From Limnomonas spitsbergensis (Eukaryota > Chlorophyta > Chlorophyceae > Chlamydomonadales): DNA of 64,000 nt. Made by a program: the position numbers and the translations under genes. The notes below the pieces were generated by a model. That model did not search any database and had not been told where the DNA came from. It saw only the letters and a program-made list of their open reading frames with translations. Positions 60,901 to 64,000 of the stretch are shown one piece after another. How positions within the stretch are numbered: position 1 is the stretch's first letter; every line of letters begins with the position of its first letter. The DNA is taken from positions 310,001-374,000 of the forward strand of contig JAYJMM010000094.1 in assembly GCA_037349105.1 (NCBI GenBank). Direction: 5' to 3'.

Positions 60901-63651
60901 TTCCAGCCCTCTCACACTCTTTCTTCCAGCCCTCTCACACTCTTTTTCTTCCAGTCCCAGATGTACATAGTGTGTTGGTTGTCGGTGCAAACTGCCACCA
61001 GCTTCGTGCCGTCCGGGGAGAAGCAGCAGGCAGTCACACCACGGTTGCCATACCTGAGCCACACGTTGAGGGGGGGGGCATGAACAGGGGGGAGAAGGGG
61101 GTGGAAGGGGGGGAGAAGCAACAAGCAATCACACCGCGGTTGCCATACCTGACATGCATGCAGTGTGTGTGGGGGGGAGTGAGGGAGCAGTCCGGGGAGA
61201 AGCAGGAGGCAGTTACACCGCGGTTGCCATACCTGACATACATGTAGTGTGTGTGTGTGTGGGGGGGGGGCAGTGTGTCAGGGGGGAGAAGGGGGGGAAG
61301 GGGGGGAGAAGCAGGAGGCAGTTACACCGCGGTTGCCATACCTGACATGCATGCAGTGTGTGTGGGGGGGGGATGTACAGGAGTATCTCGGGATAGGTAA
61401 GAATATTTGGGGGGGAGTGGGGGAGCAGTCCGGGGAGAAGCAGCAGGCAGTTACACCGCGGTTGCCATACCTCATACCTGACATGCATGCAGGGGCGGCA
61501 GTGAGTCAAATGTGTTGTAGGTTTTGGCCAAACCCTAAACCTACACCCGCCATTGCTGCTGTTTTAGGCTAAACTCTTAACCATAAACATATACCGTATC
61601 CGGTAGTGGTGCTGCTTAGGGCTTAGGCTGAACCCCAAACTCTAAACCCTAAATCTACACCCGATAGTGCTGCTGTCTAGGGTTTAGACTAAACCCTAAA
61701 CCCTCAACCCACACCCGGAAGCGTTGCTGTTCTACCCGCACCCACCCTTGACCAACAGGAGTTGCTGTGTCCCTCACACACCCTGAACTATAAGGATAAG
61801 GCCCGTCCCACACCCACCCTATGTTAAGGGGGTTAGGCCTATCCCACACCCACCATTATTTTAAAGGGTTAGGCCTGTCCCACACCCACCCTTTTTAATG
61901 AGGGTTAGGCCTATCCCACACCCACTTTTTTTTTAGGGTTAGGCCTGTCCCACACCCACCCTTTTTTTTTAGGGTTAGGCCTGTCCCACACCCACCCTTT
62001 TTTTAGGAGGTTAGGCCTATCCCACACCCACCCTTGATTTATTCTTTGCAGCTCGGCGCATGTGGTACTGTCCCACACCACTATGGCTGGGTCCTTGCCC
62101 ACTTGCCCGGTGGCCACGGTGCGCCGGTCGGGGTGTATGGCCTGATGAGAGAGGTGTGAGGGGAGGGTGGAGGTCATTTGGAGTGGTTATTATTAGGAAG
62201 GGTTTTGGGTCCCTTGCCCACTTGCCCGGTGGCCACCATGCACATTAACCCTGAACCCACCATGCACAGAATATCGTCATCATGCGCTAGGAAGAAGCGC
62301 TGCGAGTGCGTCGCCTTGTTGTACACAATGCCCACGCCGGCCGCAAAGTAGGCCACCTCCCCTGCTTGGGTATAAAAGATGTTGGGCGCGGTCGCCTGCA
62401 TCCTGCACGATGGGAATAGCGCTGCCTCAGGGTCCAGGGTTCAAGGTGTAAGGGTTGAGGGTTTAGGCTTGATGCCACCTCTCCTGCTTGGGCATAAAAG
62501 ATGTTGGGCGCGGTGGCCTGCATCCTGCACGATAGGAACAGCGCTGCTTCAGGGTCCAGGGTTTAGGTCCCAGGGTATAATGTTGGGGGTTGAGGCTTGA
62601 TGCCGCATCTCTGGAGTGTGTGTAGAAGATGTGGGGTGCGGCGACCTGTATCCTGCATGATGGGAACAGCAGCAGGGGCGTTGGTTCAGTTTCCAGGGTT
62701 CAGGGGCGGTGGTGCAGGTTCCAGGTCCCAGGTTTCAGGTTCCAGGGGCGTTGGTTCAGGTTCCAGGGTTCAGATTATAATGTTGAGGGTTAAGGCTTGA
62801 TGCCACTTCTCTGGAGTGTGTGTAGTAGATGTGGGGAACGGTGGCCTCGACAAGTCTCACTCTGTCCTACCCATCGTAGCGGGGTACAGAAACTCCAACC
62901 TGGGCCGGATATCGGCCAGCCTAGTCTCCCCCCTTTCACCAAACTCTTAACACTTCACCCTCACTCTGTCTTACCCATGGTTTTAATTAAATAAATCACA
63001 GTAGATATTTGTAAAAGTTTTAGTAATACCGGTAGTAAGAAATACATTATAATAAATAAACGATATAAGTCCTGAGGCGTGTATTAAGGAAGCCACCCGT
63101 TCGGCCGTAGCCCTAGGTGAGCTACCATTGCTTGGCAATCCACCCCCTTTCACCGAACTCTTAACCCCTCACCCGGACTCCGTCTCGCCCATCGTAGCGG
63201 TACAGGATATCTAGCCTTAGCCAGATATTGGTCAGCCTAGTCCACCCTCTTTCACCGAATTCTGAATCCGTTTTACCCATGGTTGTCAATCCACCTCCTT
63301 TCACCTTACTCTGATCTCTTAGTCCTGACTCCCTCTTGCCCATCGCAGCCGCATAGGAACTCTAGCCTTAGCCGGATATTAGTCAGCTTAATCCAACCTC
63401 TTTGATGTCACTCTTTACCCGTAAACCCTGACTATGTCTCACTCATTATAGCCGTACACGAATTACAATCTGAACCGAATGTGAAGCCCAACCTCTTTGA
63501 TCTAACTCAGTCCTTACCCTTAAACCCTGACTTTGTCTCACCCATCGTAGCCGTACACAAACTCCAGCCTGAGGCGGATGTCTGGAAGCTGCGATGAGCG
63601 CTCCGCTATGCTGGGGTGCCAGTTGCTCGGTGGCCACACGCCCTTCTTGCA
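42633..63651 (-). CDS. EMAP/EML-like HELP-domain WD-repeat protein (multi-exon gene, 5' partial)
   Basis: The EML family binds microtubules and tubulin through a HELP-containing tandem beta-propeller. Twenty exons join in frame (2301 nt, 766 residues seen), all GT-AG with matching phases. Signatures in order: a HELP domain with LRLEFVYGYDG and NIFYTQAGEVAYF (residues ~1-75), HPDRRTVATGQVG, GVTACCFSPDGTKL...IWDW, LVTYGQNHIKFW, SGGADGYVIKWD, KFSPCGRYLAAGSHDQTIY, GHSSTVTHFDWS, NWASWTCTLGF, MGIWPPYSDGTDVNACDRS, ADDFGKVKLFNYP, GGHSSFVPNVRW and SVGGRDRCTFQFRV. The order is that of EML proteins (HELP, then about 11 WD units). The C-terminus adds a Gln/Pro then Gly/Ala tail. The N-terminus, where EMLs often carry a coiled coil, lies beyond 64000. 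Its 3' end faces the phosphodiesterase gene. Confidence 0.95.
42987..43876 (-). repeat. EML intron: TTTAGGG-like ~58-bp repeats and exon 19 donor copy
   Basis: 43310-43550 has four units ending GGGGGGGTTAATGCATTTAGGG. 43615-43655 is a decayed copy of the exon 19 end. 43780-43870 repeats AGATCTA-type strings. Confidence 0.8.
43877..43976 (-). CDS. EML exon 19 (last WD strand)
   Basis: Acceptor gtcag, donor GTGAGG; phase 2 in, 0 out. Encodes WAADESFACSVGGRDRCTFQ and FRVV. A decayed donor-side copy lies at about 43615-43655. Confidence 0.92.
43977..45449 (-). repeat. EML intron: ~54-bp array of about 19 units
   Basis: 44090-45140: unit TTCAGACCTGCTGCCCCGTC plus TCCCCCTTAAATAACTGCC and a C-run of 8-14. 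G-rich on the EML sense strand, downstream of the exon 18 donor. 45240-45400 unrecognised. Confidence 0.93.
45450..45535 (-). CDS. EML exon 18 (WD)
   Basis: Acceptor ctcag, donor GTCAGT; phase 0 in, 2 out. Encodes VKLFNYPVVVQHAP and YGGHSSFVPNV. Four acceptor copies above (to 46115) diverge after the GGN/GGH position. Confidence 0.95.
45536..46768 (-). repeat. EML intron: exon 18 acceptor ladder
   Basis: Four copies of the exon 18 start (GTAGTTAAACAGCTTCACCTG on +) end near 45676, 45822, 45968 and 46113, spaced about 146 bp. 46130-46700 is different: AT-rich, with an 89-codon + strand frame of unknown nature (46224-46493). Confidence 0.92.
46769..46878 (-). CDS. EML exon 17
   Basis: Acceptor tctcag, donor GTGGGC; phase 1 in, 0 out. 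Encodes MGIWPPYSDGTDVNACDRS and LLTADDFGK, a hallmark EML stretch. Its acceptor and first ~20 nt are repeated in the 96-bp array just upstream. Confidence 0.95.
46859..47400 (-). repeat. 96-bp tandem array copying the EML exon 17 acceptor
   Basis: Six units of 96 bp, almost identical, each containing the acceptor ctctcag and the first ~20 bases of exon 17. The lowest unit runs into the real exon. 32-codon periodic frames on both strands are artefacts. Confidence 0.95.
47492..47576 (-). CDS. EML exon 16
   Basis: Acceptor cctcag, donor GTGATG; phase 0 in, 1 out. Encodes LLYFDPKSGKQV and TNWASWTCTL, joining to exon 17 as TCTLGF. Confidence 0.95.
47577..48310 (-). repeat. 30-bp array upstream of EML exon 16
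   Basis: About 24 units of TGTGGGGGCATGGGGTTGCA plus TGGGAGGGCA (+ strand), so C-rich on the EML sense strand and abutting the acceptor. Confidence 0.95.
48311..49580 (-). repeat. EML intron: exon 15 donor ladder and degenerate CCCTGAACCC
   Basis: Exon 15 end copies (TCGTACGCCTGGTCGTTG core on +) lie near 48818, 49000, 49250 and 49410, with the real exon at 49581. Spacers are telomere-like. Confidence 0.85.
49581..49683 (-). CDS. EML exon 15 (WD)
   Basis: Acceptor gtcag, donor GTCCGG (weak); phase 2 in, 0 out. Encodes GHSSTVTHFDWSADSSVL and NDQAYE, the EML 'GHSSfitH.DWs.d' unit. Acceptor copies above, donor copies below. Confidence 0.95.
49684..51419 (-). repeat. EML intron: exon 15 acceptor ladder, 39-bp satellite, exon 14 donor ladder
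   Basis: Exon 15 start copies at about 49735-49800, 49885-49945 and 50033-50093. 50145-50520 repeats ACAGCAGTTGGCGGCCTC (39-40 bp, about ten units). Exon 14 end copies at about 50730, 50870, 50995, 51115 and 51295. Confidence 0.9.
51420..51538 (-). CDS. EML exon 14 (WD)
   Basis: Acceptor ctgcag, donor GTGAGA; phase 0 in, 2 out. Encodes IDELKFSPCGRYLAAGSHDQ, near-diagnostic of EMLs. Five donor-side copies lie at 50730-51350. Confidence 0.95.
51539..52201 (-). repeat. EML intron: exon 14 acceptor and exon 13 donor copies
   Basis: Exon 14 starts recur at about 51613-51655 and 51715-51750. Exon 13 ends recur at about 52080-52140 and 52015-52045. TTTAGGG-like spacers. Confidence 0.82.
52202..52339 (-). 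CDS. EML exon 13 (WD)
   Basis: Acceptor ttcag, donor GTATGA; 46 codons, phase 0. Encodes MARSAAFSVDGQHLAVGL and GGGIKVMEF. Acceptor copy near 52600; donor copies at 52080-52140 and 52010-52045. Confidence 0.93.
52340..53370 (-). repeat. EML intron: exon 13 acceptor copy and exon 12 donor copies
   Basis: Exon 13 start-like segment near 52570-52620. Exon 12 end-like units (TTCCTGGTTATAGCACTGAAC core) near 52745, 52885, 53005, 53090 and 53230, separated by TTTCACACATTCCACACCTT strings. Confidence 0.78.
53371..53481 (-). CDS. EML exon 12 (WD)
   Basis: Acceptor ccgcag, donor GTGTGG; 37 codons, phase 0. Encodes GQPGDLNGLAMNPAYP and the following strand. Three acceptor copies lie upstream to 53790; donor copies lie downstream. 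Confidence 0.92.
53482..54153 (-). repeat. EML intron: exon 12 acceptor ladder; CACACCTC repeats
   Basis: Exon 12 starts recur ending near 53588, 53694 and 53784, about 100 bp apart. 53985-54150 repeats CACACCTC-type strings. Confidence 0.85.
54154..54209 (-). CDS. EML exon 11 (WD)
   Basis: Acceptor ccaag, donor GTGAGG; phase 1 in, 0 out; SSSCDLWEVDETPEVLVQ, matching 'G....iyevd' in EMLs. The acceptor lacks a strong pyrimidine run. Confidence 0.85.
54210..54584 (-). repeat. EML intron: exon 10 donor copy
   Basis: 54455-54515 copies the exon 10 end plus donor. The remainder to 54210 shows nothing recognised. Confidence 0.75.
54585..54681 (-). CDS. EML exon 10 (WD)
   Basis: Acceptor aacag, donor GTGAGA; phase 0 in, 1 out. 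Encodes RLPLLRPEQMGKTV and LRALDCYPGSQVFIA. Only this copy of a seven-to-eight-copy ladder keeps the 3' half and the donor. Confidence 0.9.
54682..55638 (-). repeat. EML intron: exon 10 acceptor ladder
   Basis: Six copies of the exon 10 start lie at about 54735-55360, spaced 105-120 bp, with GGCAGTCTAGGGCACGCAGC on +. 55370-55540 is TTTAGGG-like. Confidence 0.93.
55639..55690 (-). CDS. EML exon 9 (WD)
   Basis: Acceptor ccacag, donor GTGTGA; phase 2 in, 0 out; YVIKWDVSSGDLG. One acceptor-side copy at about 55795-55815. Confidence 0.9.
55691..56291 (-). repeat. EML intron: exon 9 acceptor copy; sparse TTTAGGG
   Basis: 55790-55830 copies the exon 9 start. 55915-56080 holds TTTAGGG strings. Otherwise unrecognised. 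Confidence 0.75.
56292..56377 (-). CDS. EML exon 8 (WD)
   Basis: Acceptor cccgcag, donor GTGAGC; phase 0 in, 2 out. Encodes VRCLVLQSEGVLLSGGAD, which continues into exon 9 as SGGADGYVIKWD. Confidence 0.9.
56378..57310 (-). repeat. EML intron: ATATGAGACATGATGCTGAG repeats
   Basis: 56400-56765 has about eight ~45-bp units of ACATATGAGACATGATGCTG plus TTTAGGG strings. 56770-57250 shows nothing clear. Confidence 0.8.
57311..57396 (-). CDS. EML exon 7 (WD)
   Basis: Acceptor ctcag, donor GTAGGT; phase 1 in, 0 out. Encodes NQAGAIVSWKSARFL and AHATGPLLH. About 15 acceptor-side copies lie upstream at 57400-58350. Confidence 0.93.
57397..59155 (-). repeat. EML intron: exon 7 acceptor array (~62 bp) and exon 6 donor ladder (~135 bp)
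   Basis: 57400-58350: about 15 units with AATGGCACCTGCCTGGTTGC (+ strand), each an exon 7 start with acceptor. 58490-59155: exon 6 ends plus GTGCGT recur near 58515, 58645, 58780, 58915 and 59025. Confidence 0.95.
59156..59316 (-). CDS. EML exon 6 (WD)
   Basis: Acceptor ttttttcag, donor GTGCGT; phase 2 in, 1 out. Encodes LVTYGQNHIKFWSV, a Gly-rich loop, and QTVLSACFLPSGIVLS. Strong EML match ('vT.G..HIkFW'). Confidence 0.95.
59317..60189 (-). repeat. EML intron: exon 6 acceptor copy
   Basis: 59500-59578 copies the exon 6 start and acceptor. 59340-59680 is TTTAGGG/CAGGGTT-like. 59690-60180 shows nothing recognised. Confidence 0.75.
60190..60269 (-). CDS. EML exon 5 (WD)
   Basis: Acceptor cccgcag, donor GTGGGC; phase 0 in, 2 out. 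Encodes a strand ending YGVAWSRFQTD that joins directly to LVTYG. Two acceptor copies lie at about 60380 and 60515. Confidence 0.88.
60270..60938 (-). repeat. EML intron: exon 5 acceptor copies and exon 4 donor array
   Basis: Exon 5 start-like segments near 60375 and 60510. 60600-60938: about 14 units of CTTTCTTCCAGCCCTCTCAC (+), each copying the exon 4 end plus GTGTGAGAGGG. Confidence 0.9.
60939..61053 (-). CDS. EML exon 4 (WD)
   Basis: Acceptor ctcag; donor GTGAGA (a GTGTGA two bases earlier would break the frame). Phase 2 in, 0 out. Encodes YGNRGVTACCFSPDGTKL and MYIWDWKKK. Confidence 0.93.
61054..62031 (-). repeat. EML intron: exon 4 acceptor ladder and GGGTGGGTGTGGGA donor array
   Basis: Exon 4 starts (GTTACACCGCGGTTGCCATA on +) recur ending near 61149, 61233, 61342 and 61472. 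61500-61740 is telomere-like. 61795-62031 repeats a ~38-bp TTAGGCCTGTCCCACACCCA unit, six or seven times. Confidence 0.92.
62032..62141 (-). CDS. EML exon 3 (WD)
   Basis: Acceptor catcag, donor GTGGGT; phase 0 in, 2 out. Encodes AIHPDRRTVATGQVG and IVVWDSTT. The 119-bp intron between it and exon 2 is the shortest in the gene. Confidence 0.95.
62261..62402 (-). CDS. EML exon 2 (HELP end, first WD)
   Basis: Acceptor cgtgcag, donor GTGGGT; phase 2 in, 0 out. Encodes APNIFYTQAGEVAYFAA and QRFFLAHDDDILCM, equal to the EML 'YHtaGEvVYp.a...v.yn...q.fy.gH.dDi' stretch. Confidence 0.95.
62403..63541 (-). repeat. EML intron: exon 2 acceptor ladder, exon 1 donor ladder
   Basis: Exon 2 start copies near 62475-62535, 62590-62660 and 62800-62850, decaying in that order. 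Exon 1 end copies near 62865, 63190, 63340 and 63450. 62975-63075 is AT-rich and unrecognised. Confidence 0.88.
63542..63651 (-). CDS. EML exon 1 of window (HELP domain)
   Basis: Acceptor cttgcag, donor GTGAGA; phase 0 in, 2 out. Encodes GVWPPSNWHP and LRLEFVYGYD, the HELP core. Acceptor-type copies lie above it (near 63770 and 63900) and donor-type copies below it (near 63455, 63340, 63190, 62875). Confidence 0.92.
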
Positions 63652-64000
63652 CTGCAAGGGCAGAACAGTAGATATTGAGCAGATATAGAGCAGATCTTGA
63701 GTAGATCTGGAGTGGATCTGGAGCAGGTATCTATTGCAGGGTATCAGTTGCTCAGTAACCACACGCCTGCTTGCACTGCAGGGGCAGAATATTATATTTT
63801 GAGCAGATCTAGAGTAGATCTGGAACAGATCTGGAGCGGATCTGGAGCGGGTATCTATTGCGGGGTGCCAGATGCTCGGTGGTCACACGCCTGATTGCAC
63901 TGCAGGGGCAGAATAGTAGATCCTGAACAGATATACAGTAGATCTGGAACAGATGTGGAGCGGATCTGGAGCGGGAATCTACTGCAGGGTGCCAGATGCT
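63652..64000 (-). repeat. EML intron: exon 1 acceptor ladder
   Basis: Two copies of the exon 1 start end near 63782 and 63905, with AGATCTGGAGCGGATCTGGA spacers. The ladder continues past the window end. Confidence 0.85.

Noticed and set aside
1..64000. tRNA, rRNA or other structural RNA genes
   Set aside because: No cloverleaf, rRNA core or snRNA signature noticed by eye; a covariance-model scan would be decisive.
1..64000. Transposase or reverse transcriptase genes
   Set aside because: No catalytic motifs seen in any frame; the inverted repeat in the island has no adjacent recognised enzyme.

Overview
This window is nuclear DNA of a eukaryote, not of a bacterium or virus. It holds two large, convergent, intron-rich protein genes and nothing that looks like an operon. 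Both genes could be rebuilt exon by exon: every intron is GT-AG, every reading-frame phase joins, and the joined proteins match well-known families. The style suggests a green alga, most likely a prasinophyte such as Cymbomonas or Pyramimonas. The grounds are degenerate TTTAGGG/CCCTAAA (plant-type telomere) strings, endless TGTAGCTGAA-type repeats, GC-rich exons with Ala/Gly/Ser low complexity, and tiny exons. The genus is an inference from memory of repeat style, not a measured match.

Gene 1 (+ strand, from before the window to the stop at 34971-34973) encodes a class I 3',5'-cyclic nucleotide phosphodiesterase. I place 23 exons (4347 coding nt, 1448 residues, 5' end missing). The N-terminal half is a helical and acidic segment followed by a long Ser/Ala/Gly-rich linker. 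The catalytic domain begins near 13033, is interrupted by a Ser/Gly-rich insert encoded at about 23742-29832, and ends at 34970.

Gene 2 (- strand, entering at 63651 and ending at the stop 42633-42635) encodes a HELP-domain/WD-repeat microtubule-associated protein of the EMAP/EML family. I place 20 exons (2301 coding nt, 766 residues, 5' end missing). It ends in a Gln/Pro and Gly/Ala-rich tail.

Between the two 3' ends (about 35 to 42.6 kb) lie copies of the last phosphodiesterase exon, then an island without recognised genes (about 35.86-41.9 kb) containing an imperfect inverted repeat, then a CAG-rich tract.

The striking feature is how the introns are built. Coding takes only about 11-13% of each gene span. 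Most of the rest consists of tandem 'ladders' of partial exon copies. Copies carrying the acceptor plus the exon start lie only upstream of the intact exon. Copies carrying the exon end plus the donor lie only downstream. In several ladders the copies decay with distance from the working exon. Repeats before acceptors are C-rich on the sense strand and repeats after donors are G-rich, in both genes and so on both strands. I regard this boundary-duplication architecture as the main discovery candidate. Nearly all long open frames in the window are artefacts of repeats whose period is a multiple of three, or of stop-free repeats.
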